Shown here: positions 17,191-25,611 of the stretch, piece by piece | Numbering within the stretch: the first letter of the stretch is position 1 | Layout of the letters: each line of letters starts with the position of its first letter | Assembly: GCF_008086165.1 (NCBI RefSeq) | Contig: NZ_VSKL01000001.1 | Span: 434,001-498,000 of the forward strand | Direction of reading: 5' to 3' | From: Algorimicrobium algoritergicola | Lineage (GTDB): Bacteria; Bacteroidota; Bacteroidia; Flavobacteriales; Flavobacteriaceae | DNA length: 64,000 nucleotides | Program-made: the position numbers and the translations under genes | The notes under the pieces: model-generated | Database searches by the model: none | What the model was told of the DNA's origin: nothing | The model's input: only the letters and a program-made list of their open reading frames with translations

Positions 17191-20100
17191 TTAATTATTT
17201 TTTACAACTCTTTTTATTTGGGAAGTTTCATTTGTAACAATTTTCACAAAATAAACTGCATTTTCTAGATTTTTTATAGAAATATCTCCTGATGCATAGT
17301 TATAAATTGTTTTAATTACTTGACCATGAGTGGAAATTATTTGAATAGTAGAACTACTGTTTTCTAATCCCTTTATTGTAAATCTATCTGTCGTTGGATT
17401 TGGATAAACTAGCAGCTTTGAAAGATTAAAATCAGTTACGCCTAAAGGCTCACAATTACCGTTATCTTCTACCGTTACTGTAGCTGTACTACTGTCTGAG
17501 TTTCCATTGGTATCTGTTGCCGTTAACGTAACTAGAGTTGGCGTTCCTACATTATTACAATTAAAAGTTGTGATGTCTAAAGTTAAGTTTGCAATTCCAC
17601 AATTATCTGTACTTCCTCCATCCACATCGGCCGGGCTAATAGTTACGTTTCCATTCTCTTCAAGCTGAACGGTTATGTTTTGACTAACCGCAATTGGTGC
17701 TTCCGTATCGTTAACAGTTACTGTAAAGCTACAGCTTGAAATAGTTCCTATTTCGTTAATAACTTCAAAGGTATTGGTTGTTGTGCCAATAGGGAATTCA
17801 CTTCCACTTGGTAAACCTGAAATTTGATCCAATTCTAGATTAGACTGAATTTCAACTATAGAATTATCAATTGATGGTCCATTATTTCCTATATTACTTT
17901 CTATAGGTCTCCCTCCGTGTTCAATAAAAATATACCTTACTCCTGCTGGATAGTTTGAAAAAGTATGCGACACTGTTTGTGTGATAGCCAAACAGGTTAA
18001 TTCACCAGTGCTATAGGAATCTAAAACAGCTCCATTCTCATCTCTTAATTCTGCGGTGTAAAAATAAATATCGTTAAAATGCCATGGTGCTGCAGTATCA
18101 GCATGCCCCAAGTAATCTTCAGAAACTACAATATTTGGAGATTTATCCAACCAAGATGTGGCGTAACCTTGCGCCATCAGGTCAATTACCTGACTTTTAG
18201 CATGCTGGCCAATAGTGGTTTGGAATCTCCCATCCATCACGATCCACCACCCGCCTACAGAAGGAAAATCAGTAATGTCCCAACCTATTAAATCTTGATC
18301 TGCATATCCATTTACTAGTAATTGCCCCGTATTTATTACACTGCAACTTTCTATTATAGGGTTTGTAAATGTTACTATAGCACCACAGGTACTAGAATCT
18401 GTATCTACTATCATATTGTTTAAACAGCTAATTACAGGGCTTATATTAGCTCTAACAGTAACAACCGCATTTCTAGTCTCACTATTTCCATTAGCATCTG
18501 TTAGGGTTAAGCTAACCGTATTATCGCCAATATTAGTACAATCAAAAATTGTTTTGTTTAAATCAAAAGTTGTAATTCCACAATTATCAAAGGAACCAGT
18601 ATCTATATCGCTTGCTGTAATAGTTATACTGCCAGTAACATCTAATGCTACTACGATATTTTGAACAACTACAGTTGGCGGTGTATTATCTTGAACAGTA
18701 ACAATTGCATTCGCGTTAGCGCTATTTCCATTGCTATCTGACACGGTTAAAACAACTGTATTTTCGCCAATATTAGTACAATCAAAGCTCGTTATATCTA
18801 AAGCTAAGCTTGCAGCTACACAACTAAAACTTCCACTATCTACATCGGCAGGGTTAATAGATACAATTCCATTTTCGTCAAGCTGAATGCTTATGTTTTG
18901 GCTAATAACGGTTGGAGCTTTAGCACTATTCACAGTTACAGTAAAGCTACAGCTTACATTATTTCCAGCACCATCAACAACTTCAAATGTATTGGTAGTT
19001 ACACCCGGAGGGAATTCACTTCCACTTGGTAAACCTAAAATTTGCTCCATTACAACACTACAGTTATCTGTAAATATAGGATCGGCAAATGTTACTATAG
19101 CTCCACAGCTGCCAATATCATTAGCTATTACAATATCGTTGATACAAGTAATTTCAGGAATATTATCATCTTCAACAGTAACAGTAAAACTACAAGTTGC
19201 TATATTTCCAGCACTATCTACAATTTGAAATGTATTAGTTGTTATGCCCTGAGAGAATTCGCTTCCACTTGGTAAACCCGCAATTTGCTCCACAACTACA
19301 TTACAGTTATCTGTAAATGTAGGGGCTGTAAATGTTACAATAGCTCCACAACTACCAGTATCAATATTTACTACAATGTCGTTAGGACAGGTAATTACAG
19401 GAATCATATTATCTTGAATAGTAACAATAGCATTGGCGCTAGCAGTATCTCCATTAGTATTTGTTACGGTTAATAAAACTGTATTTTCTCCAAGATTTGT
19501 ACAGTCAAAACTTGTTATGTCTAAAGCTAAAGTTGGAGTTCCACAATTATCTGTAGACCCATTATCTATATCGTTGGCTGTAATTGTTACTGCTCCATTA
19601 GCATCTAACACTGCTGTAAGATCTTGAGTAATTACTATTGGCCCACTAATAACAGTAACTGTTGCATTCGCATTTGCACTATTTCCATTAACATCTGTTG
19701 CGGTTAGTGCGACTGTATTTTCACCTTGATTTGAACAATCAAAAGTTGTTATGTCTAATACTAAGCTCGCAATTCCACAATTATCTGTTGAACCGTTATC
19801 TATATCATTAGCTGTAATATTTGCAGTTCCATTAGCATCTATTACTACCGTAATATCTTGAGTTGCTACAACTGGTGCACTATTATCTTCAATAGTAACA
19901 ATTGCATTCGCGCTAGCACTGTTTCCAGTAATATTTGTTAAGGTTAACACAACTGTATTTTCTCCAATATTTGTACAGTCAAAACTTGTTGTATCTAAAG
20001 TGAAAGTTGGAATGCCACAAGCATCTGTTGAACCGTTATCAATTTGACTAGCTGTTATAGTTGCAGTTCCAGTAACATCTAATACTACTGAGATATCTTG

Positions 20101-21414
20101 AGTTACGACACTTGGAACAGTATTATTTGATCCACCTTGAGACTCAAAAGCCCCAAGGTCTAATTGCTCTCCATTATATATTCTTGGGTTTCCTGCAAGA
20201 TCAGTGATTCTGTTTAATCTTCCATTAACTTCTGAACTTACATTCTCTGAACCTGTGTTAATAGCGGGCGAACAATCTGATAAGCTATAATCTAGATTTA
20301 GCAAAGGATCAAATGTGTAAACCTGTTGCGTATGAGGGTGATTGTTTATGGAGTTATTCATAATAAGGTTATTCCAAACCCTCGAGCTTCCATAGCCGTT
20401 ATTAATAAAATTTTCATCATAAATATAAACTTGTGTCCCGGCTCCCATGTTATCCCATATAATATTATTTAATATATATATTTGAGAATAAAGGGGCATA
20501 TAAGCATGAAAAGCACTTCCTGAACTTGTGTTTACAGAACTCCCTGAATTATTCACAAAGGTATTCACAGTTAGATAATGTGAAGTACCAATTACTCCAG
20601 TCATGTTTATCGCACCACCTACTTCTGCAGAATTCCCATCAAAAAGAGAGTTTGCTATTTTTGTACGTATAGGGTTTTGTAATTTAATAGCTCCGCCAGT
20701 AACAGCTGAGTTATTAATAAATTTACTTTCATAAATTTCCACATTATTATCACTTCCTGTAATTGCACCTCCTTCATCCGGACTAATATTATCTTTAAAA
20801 AGACACCTCATAATTTTAATCGCTTGTTTATGAGCAAAAATGGCTCCGTTGTTAGCAAACCTAACACCATCCACATTTTTAAAGGTAGAGTCTGTAATTT
20901 CTAAACTACCCGGTCCCGGTGAGTCTCTTACTTGAAGTGGACTATTATCAAAAACACAATTCGTAATAATACCTTCAGGACAAAATAATACGGCGCTATT
21001 TTGAAATGTAATACCATCTAAAACAACCCGATACGCTTCAACAAGCACTAAATAATTGTTCTCAATTATTGTTATGTTTTGTGTAAGGTTTCGCTCTGAT
21101 TTTAAAGACTCTGTTCCATTAAAACCTCCATAGATAAATATCAAGCCTCGTCCTTGGTTAAAAGCTAAATCATAGGAACCCTCTAATAACCAAATCTCGT
21201 CACTAACATAGCCATTATTCATATGATTGGCGTATAAACCCGCTATAGTTGTAGCGTTTGCCCAACTATTTCCGCTTTCTGTTCCAGAACCTGTTGGCGA
21301 AACATATACTTGAGCTGTTGTACTTAAGCCTATTAAAAATGCTATTAGTAATAAAGTGTAATACCTTTTTATGTTTAAATTTTTCGAATTAAATAGCTTG
21401 TAGTGTTTTTTCAT
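17191..21414 (-). CDS. Large T9SS-secreted adhesin-like protein with beta-helix head, HYR-type repeats and an FBA-like domain
   Basis: A 1407-residue surface or secreted protein. A signal peptide (to about residue 35, STTAQVYVSP) leads into a parallel beta-helix domain (about 36-425) with repeated GGAI and NN turns. Residues 435-1317 hold nine beta-sandwich modules of about 80 residues: six of one type with DIDNGSTDNCGI and FDCTNIGENTVVLT cores, and three HYR-type modules with TNTFEVVDGAGNxxSCSFTV cores. The third HYR module is interrupted (residues 1028-1190) by a separate domain that resembles the F-box-associated (FBA) domain: SQVIDLMAQGY, NIVVSEDYLGHAD and TFSNYPAGVRYIFIEHGG. The end (about 1331-1407), starting LLVYPNPTTD, is a T9SS type A sorting domain. 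Role inferred: attachment, probably to glycans. It lies between nadD and a broken nadD copy, which suggests it arrived as an insertion. Confidence 0.85.
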   Translation of the reverse strand: MKKHYKLFNSKNLNIKRYYTLLLIAFLIGLSTTAQVYVSPTGSGTESGNSWANATTIAGLYANHMNNGYVSDEIWLLEGSYDLAFNQGRGLIFIYGGFNGTESLKSERNLTQNITIIENNYLVLVEAYRVVLDGITFQNSAVLFCPEGIITNCVFDNSPLQVRDSPGPGSLEITDSTFKNVDGVRFANNGAIFAHKQAIKIMRCLFKDNISPDEGGAITGSDNNVEIYESKFINNSAVTGGAIKLQNPIRTKIANSLFDGNSAEVGGAINMTGVIGTSHYLTVNTFVNNSGSSVNTSSGSAFHAYMPLYSQIYILNNIIWDNMGAGTQVYIYDENFINNGYGSSRVWNNLIMNNSINNHPHTQQVYTFDPLLNLDYSLSDCSPAINTGSENVSSEVNGRLNRITDLAGNPRIYNGEQLDLGAFESQGGSNNTVPSVVTQDISVVLDVTGTATITASQIDNGSTDACGIPTFTLDTTSFDCTNIGENTVVLTLTNITGNSASANAIVTIEDNSAPVVATQDITVVIDANGTANITANDIDNGSTDNCGIASLVLDITTFDCSNQGENTVALTATDVNGNSANANATVTVISGPIVITQDLTAVLDANGAVTITANDIDNGSTDNCGTPTLALDITSFDCTNLGENTVLLTVTNTNGDTASANAIVTIQDNMIPVITCPNDIVVNIDTGSCGAIVTFTAPTFTDNCNVVVEQIAGLPSGSEFSQGITTNTFQIVDSAGNIATCSFTVTVEDDNIPEITCINDIVIANDIGSCGAIVTFADPIFTDNCSVVMEQILGLPSGSEFPPGVTTNTFEVVDGAGNNVSCSFTVTVNSAKAPTVISQNISIQLDENGIVSINPADVDSGSFSCVAASLALDITSFDCTNIGENTVVLTVSDSNGNSANANAIVTVQDNTPPTVVVQNIVVALDVTGSITITASDIDTGSFDNCGITTFDLNKTIFDCTNIGDNTVSLTLTDANGNSETRNAVVTVRANISPVISCLNNMIVDTDSSTCGAIVTFTNPIIESCSVINTGQLLVNGYADQDLIGWDITDFPSVGGWWIVMDGRFQTTIGQHAKSQVIDLMAQGYATSWLDKSPNIVVSEDYLGHADTAAPWHFNDIYFYTAELRDENGAVLDSYSTGELTCLAITQTVSHTFSNYPAGVRYIFIEHGGRPIESNIGNNGPSIDNSIVEIQSNLELDQISGLPSGSEFPIGTTTNTFEVINEIGTISSCSFTVTVNDTEAPIAVSQNITVQLEENGNVTISPADVDGGSTDNCGIANLTLDITTFNCNNVGTPTLVTLTATDTNGNSDSSTATVTVEDNGNCEPLGVTDFNLSKLLVYPNPTTDRFTIKGLENSSSTIQIISTHGQVIKTIYNYASGDISIKNLENAVYFVKIVTNETSQIKRVVKNN
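17845..18333 (-). other. FBA-like (F-box-associated) sugar-binding domain inside the adhesin
   Basis: Residues 1028-1190 of the adhesin. The order of conserved blocks follows the FBA fold: an N-terminal QLLVNGYADQDLIGWDI (FBA proteins have NLL-N-G-EGLxGW), GGWWIVMDG, SQVIDLMAQGY (FBA: KxQVIDLxxEGY), NIVVSEDYLG (FBA: IVVxDWYAGR), TAELRDENGAVLDSY, VSHTFSNYPAGVRYIFIEHGG (FBA: VSxxFxNYxxGVRYVxFxHGG) and a closing NSIVEIQ. In animals FBA domains of Fbs1/FBXO2 bind high-mannose N-glycans. This is my reading of the pattern from memory of the family, not a profile search. Confidence 0.65.
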
Positions 21415-21955
21415 AGGTTTAAATTATTAGGCATTTGGGTTAATCGATAAATTGCTGAATACAAATGACTTGTATAAAGAAATCTCTATTTAATAATAAA
21501 TGGTTTTTAGAAAAGTTATTATTAAATCAGCATTATTTAATTGTGAAGATTTAAAGAAGACTTTTTTGATTGGCGTGCAATATAACTGTTTTTTTATTTG
21601 TAAGAATTTTACTAGTCATTAACACTATTTATCTTACAACAAATTTATACTAAAAGTGGTAAAATTCTATCTTCTTAAAAATTACTAATTGCCTGTTTGA
21701 AATACAAAACTAAGCTACTAATTGTACATTAATATGGGCTTACACTTTTTATCAAAGTATATTACTTTCTACTATATTCTATGTTTAGTAGCAATAAAGG
21801 CGTCGTTCGTTACGTTTTTGTGTACTAGCATTTTCGAAGAAAAAGCAACTAATATTGGTTAAAATTAATATCGTTTTATTGAGCTGTACAAAGTTTTATC
21901 TTATACTCAAATTTTTGCAGATAGTTTTAGTCTGTAAATCAAAAGAAGGTCCAAT
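21415..21955. other. Gene-free AT-rich stretch upstream of the adhesin
   Basis: About 540 bases without a supported gene. It should contain the adhesin promoter, but no exact TAnnTTTG was found on the minus strand close to the start. At the right end a minus-strand frame runs from the junction at about 22004 down to a stop near 21898, encoding AKFINSATIDGVMSGYHIGP and more; it may be the tail of a second, lost gene. Confidence 0.4.
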
Positions 21956-22003
21956 GTGATAGCCACTCATTACACCATCTATAGTAGCACTATTAATAAA
22001 TTT

Positions 22004-22462
22004 AGCCCGTTTAAAAAGAAACAATCCTTATTGGATAATTACCAACGTTTGGAAATGGTTTTTCGTGCCACAGAAGACTATGACAAACTCCAACCAAGCG
22101 ATATTGAATTTTCGTTACCACAACCCAATTACACGGTAAATACTTTGGCACATTTACAGGAAAAATATCCACATCATGAATTTTCATTAATTATGGGTGA
22201 AGACAATTTAAAGAGCTTTCACAAGTGGAAAACTATCAAGTTATTCTGGACAATCATGATATTTATGTGTTTCCTAGAATTTCTGAAGGCCCGATTGAAA
22301 CCCAATTTGATAACGATAAACGCATTCATCATGTGCATGCACCCATTATAGAACTATCTTCTACATTTATCAGACAGTCTATAAAAAATGGTATCAATGT
22401 AAAACCCATGTTACCTCAAAACCGTTTGGCAGTATATTGATGAGATGAATTTTTACAAATAA
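22004..22462 (+). pseudogene. nadD: Truncated, frameshifted second copy of nadD
   Basis: A 459-base stretch aligns with the last 459 bases of the intact nadD (16311-16769). The first 40 codons, including the HxGH nucleotidyltransferase motif, are missing. One base is lost near 22230 (TGGAAAACTATCAAG against TGGAAAAATTACCAAT), shifting the frame, and one base is gained near 22420, restoring it just before the end. Most other differences are at third codon positions, for example CGTGCCACAGAAGACTAT against CGCGCCACCGAAGATTAT. The copy therefore diverged under selection as a working gene before it broke, so it is not a fresh duplication. Its stop lies 14 bases from the end of the convergent next gene, as an original neighbour would. 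Confidence 0.92.
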
Positions 22463-22476
22463 ATCCTTTCACCCGA

Positions 22477-24276
22477 CTATAAAACGGGAATTTCAATACC
22501 ATTTATAGCTTGTTCATAAACTATAATATCTGCCTGAATTAATGCAGTATTTGCGTGAATCGTTTCCTTAAATAGTTTTTGATAATAGCCCACGCCTTCT
22601 AATAAATTAGCTTTAAAGGCTGTCCATTTTTTAATTTGCTTCGCTGATAAATCATCTGTAAACGTGGCTATGTCATTCTTTAAGTAATCCACATACATTT
22701 TCAGCTCTTTTACAAACATATTTGGTCTGTAAGTATCCGATAAAACGGATGTTTTTCCATAAATATGCTTAACCATTTGTGCCAATGAAACTTCTTTATC
22801 AAAATAAGCCAAATTGGGTCCAGGACAAATTACCACACCTTGCTGCTGCCCTTTTACAGGCATCTCATTTTCTAAATAGGACGCATTGGCAAGACCAACA
22901 CAAAGGCAGGCTTTTTCAGTGATTTTATTTTTTGTCATTTCATAAATAGTAGCTGTCAACGTTTCTTTTCTCGCATCAAGTTCCTCCAATTTTACATCCT
23001 GATATTTTTTGGATGCCGTACAAATACCTTCTGGCCCAAACTCTTTACTCAATGCTAAAAACTTTTTAGGACATGAACTTCCCGCTTTGTTATTATCAAT
23101 ACGGGTTTGCTTATAAAACTCGTTAGACGTTCCCTTAATGGTATTAAAAGGCACGCCTAATGGCGAAATACCACTTAAATACAAATCGGATTCTTTAGCT
23201 TCTGCCAATAATTTTCGTGTTTCCTTATCTACAGATGTCGCTTCTGGAACTAATAAAAATGGACTTCCCCAACCTACAGAATCCACCTGATAGTTGTTAA
23301 TTAAAAAATCGTGTTCCGCAGCCGTACCAACACCGCCTTGAACGGTTATTTTTATATCTAATGGTTGTTCTGGGGTAAACAACGCTTTATCCGTTAATGC
23401 TTTAACAAAAACGGTATGTGTGTCTTGTATTAACTCTGATTTTTTGCATTTAAATTCTTCTAAAATGGGTCCCAATAAATGCCCGTCTGTAGCAAAGGCA
23501 TGACCACCACAATTTAAACCTGATTCAATTCGGTATTCGGAAACCCAAAGACCCTTTTTGGCTAAAAATTTCCCTTGAATTATAGCAGAACGGAAATCAC
23601 TTACCTTTAAAATAATTTTCTTTGTGATCTGATTTTTTGCATTGGGATAAAAATCGTTGAAATTCTCAAAATAGCTATATAATCTTGGGTTCATACCTGC
23701 AGAAAGCACCACAGACGAACTTAAATTACTATTAGCAAAACCGCGAAGTGATGCATGTGCATCATTAAATTCCACTGGTAATTGTTCCGATTTAATAAAG
23801 TTTTCTTTATCAATTTTGGTCATGATATTCACATCAATTTCACCAGCCGATAAATGGGAGTCTACATAGTTTTTAATGCTATCTTTAAGCATCAAACCTT
23901 CACCTAACAAATTTGAAAGTCCTTGTTTGATGTTGGATTTATTGGGAAGCATATCTATAAAATTCTCTAGAGCCGATTTGCTTTCTGAAATTTCTTCTTT
24001 AAATTTTACAAACTTATTTTTAACAATGGTATCTACCAAGTTTAAATATGCCGTAATACGTTTAGCACGATAATCGTCTACTTTTTTAGAAATTTCCTGA
24101 TAAGGCAAACTAAATTTTTCACTATAAAAAGCGTTCATACGCTCTAAAAGCTCATCGTCAATAATGGAAATTACAGACGAAATCCCGTATTGCGCCACAC
24201 GAATAGGGCTATCTATGGTATAGGCTAAACCCATAACAGGAATATGAAAATTATGTGTGTGTTTTGGAGCTATCAT
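22477..24276 (-). CDS. Conserved ~600-residue protein, possible FMN/Fe-S TIM-barrel enzyme
   Basis: A complete 599-residue soluble protein without signal peptide or membrane helix. I do not recognise a named family. It starts with HNFHIPVMGLAYTIDSPIRV, a charged helical region follows (about residues 40-150), and the second half has ITVQGGVGTAAEHDFL and VDSVGWGSPFLLVPEAT (about 311-347), which resemble the glycine loop and phosphate-binding strand of nitronate monooxygenase-like FMN barrels. Cysteines cluster in conserved-looking phrases: SGLNCGGHAF (C256), SSCPKKFL (C402), GPEGICTASKKYQ (C419), CLC (C457, C459) and VVICPGPN (C484), so a metal or Fe-S site is possible. A TACATTTG promoter element precedes it. 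Function is an inference only. Confidence 0.6.
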   Translation of the reverse strand: MIAPKHTHNFHIPVMGLAYTIDSPIRVAQYGISSVISIIDDELLERMNAFYSEKFSLPYQEISKKVDDYRAKRITAYLNLVDTIVKNKFVKFKEEISESKSALENFIDMLPNKSNIKQGLSNLLGEGLMLKDSIKNYVDSHLSAGEIDVNIMTKIDKENFIKSEQLPVEFNDAHASLRGFANSNLSSSVVLSAGMNPRLYSYFENFNDFYPNAKNQITKKIILKVSDFRSAIIQGKFLAKKGLWVSEYRIESGLNCGGHAFATDGHLLGPILEEFKCKKSELIQDTHTVFVKALTDKALFTPEQPLDIKITVQGGVGTAAEHDFLINNYQVDSVGWGSPFLLVPEATSVDKETRKLLAEAKESDLYLSGISPLGVPFNTIKGTSNEFYKQTRIDNNKAGSSCPKKFLALSKEFGPEGICTASKKYQDVKLEELDARKETLTATIYEMTKNKITEKACLCVGLANASYLENEMPVKGQQQGVVICPGPNLAYFDKEVSLAQMVKHIYGKTSVLSDTYRPNMFVKELKMYVDYLKNDIATFTDDLSAKQIKKWTAFKANLLEGVGYYQKLFKETIHANTALIQADIIVYEQAINGIEIPVL

Positions 24277-24316
24277 GAAATGTATTTTTTAAAAAATAAT
24301 TAAGACGCAAAGGTGC

Positions 24317-24324
24317 CAAATGTA
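24317..24324 (-). promoter_or_regulatory. -7 promoter element for the ~600-residue protein gene
   Basis: The minus strand reads TACATTTG, an exact TAnnTTTG match, 40 bases upstream of the start codon. No -33 TTG is visible at the right distance. The rest of the 267-base gap up to 24543 holds nothing else that I can name. Confidence 0.5.
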
Positions 24325-24543
24325 AACTTCCTAAAAAATGATAATTATCATACCTTTTAGTCTTTTATTGTTTTAGATTAAAAGATTTTAATATATATTG
24401 TTGATATACATCTAGCTATTACACCTAACGCACGCATCTTTTCAGAAGAAAAATGTACTCTAATAGCTTTTAATTATTATTTTTAAAAACTGTAACATGT
24501 ACCTATAAATTTCATGTTCTGTAATCTGCAATAAAACCACCAC

Positions 24544-25533
24544 ATGACCACGCTTCCTGTTTCTGCCTCAACCCTATCTGAAACCGCTTTAGGCAACTTT
24601 ATAAAAGACACGTATCAACTAGCGGCAAATTTTAGCTGTAAGTTATACCGAACAGGTTTAAACCACACCTACTTTATTACAGATGGGCAAACCACTTTTG
24701 TTATTCGGGTTTACTGTTATAACTGGCGAACAAAAACGGAAATTCAGGAAGAGTTACGTTTATTAAACCAACTTAAAAACAACAACCTTTCGGTTTCATT
24801 TCCTATTGCTGACAAAAATGGGAACGTAATTCAAGACATTCAAGCACCAGAAGGACTGCGCCATGTGGTACTTTTTTCCTTTGCCAAAGGTGACAAAATT
24901 CGCGTTATGAAACCAGACACCTGTTTTGCTATTGGCGAAATTATGGCAAAAATTCATAATGAAACCGAAGGCCAGAAAATAGACCGCATTCATTACGATT
25001 CCAGTACACTATTGCACACATCATACAAGCATTTAAATTCATTTTTTCCTGACACAAATGATGCTATGAAGATTCTTAAAAACTTGGGACAAAATTTATC
25101 AAAAACATTCAACGAAATTGATACGTCCGCGTTACCACAAGGTATTGTTCATTTGGATATTTGGTATGATAACTTGAATGTAGCTGCGTAAACGGATATT
25201 ACTATTTTCGACTTTGATAATTGTGGAAATGGCTTATTGATTTTGGATGTTGGGTATTTCTGTAAACAGCTCTTTTTTATTGAGCCGGATAAGGACCAAT
25301 ATCAATTAAAATTACATAGTTTTTTAAGCGGTTACCAAAGTGTAAGACCTTTATCTGAAACAGCATTGCAATTAATTCCAGAAGCAGGAACCGCCATTTT
25401 CATATATTATTTGGGTGTACAAGCCCAACGCTTTGATTGGTCCAATATATTTTTAACCAAAAATTATTTAAACATGTTTGTTGGCCGAATAGAAACGTGG
25501 ATAGATTATAATAAAATGCAAAAAATCGTTTAG
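24544..25533 (+). pseudogene. Aminoglycoside/homoserine-kinase-type phosphotransferase interrupted by an in-frame stop
   Basis: A continuous frame of 330 codons broken only by a TAA at 25189-25191. Before the stop is the N-terminal lobe (YRTGLNHTYFITDGQTTFVIRV, VVLFSFAKGDKIRVM) and the catalytic loop IVHLDIWYDNLNVAA. Immediately after the stop, in the same frame, comes TDITIFDFDNCGNGLLILDVGYF, the metal-binding DFD block, then the C-terminal helices. The family (APH/ChoK/HSK2) needs both blocks, so a protein ending at the TAA lacks the magnesium-binding Asp and should be inactive. A second translation start at 25237 would miss both. It is either a recent nonsense mutation (no other damage seen) or a sequencing error. 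The original substrate is unknown. Confidence 0.85.
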
Positions 25534-25611
25534 ATTTGTTGGTATATGTACTTGGGATAAGATTTTTATTTGAATGTTATTCGAAGTTGAAAAAAGTGTG
25601 TTTACAAAAAT

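Noticed and set aside
18416-19627. Plus-strand open frames opposite the adhesin repeat region, up to 113 codons
   Set aside because: They mirror the coding strand of the repeat modules, have no recognisable family, and repeat because the modules repeat.
17450-20130. Regularly spaced similar segments that could suggest a CRISPR or satellite array
   Set aside because: The period is about 240 bases, they are in frame, differ like protein modules, and encode beta-sandwich repeats.
22225-22440. Two short frames at the second nadD copy as separate genes
   Set aside because: They are the two reading frames of one frameshifted nadD relic.
25237-25533. Second half of the phosphotransferase as an independent small gene
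   Set aside because: It starts after the DFD block, has no ribosome site of note, and is in the same frame as the first half.
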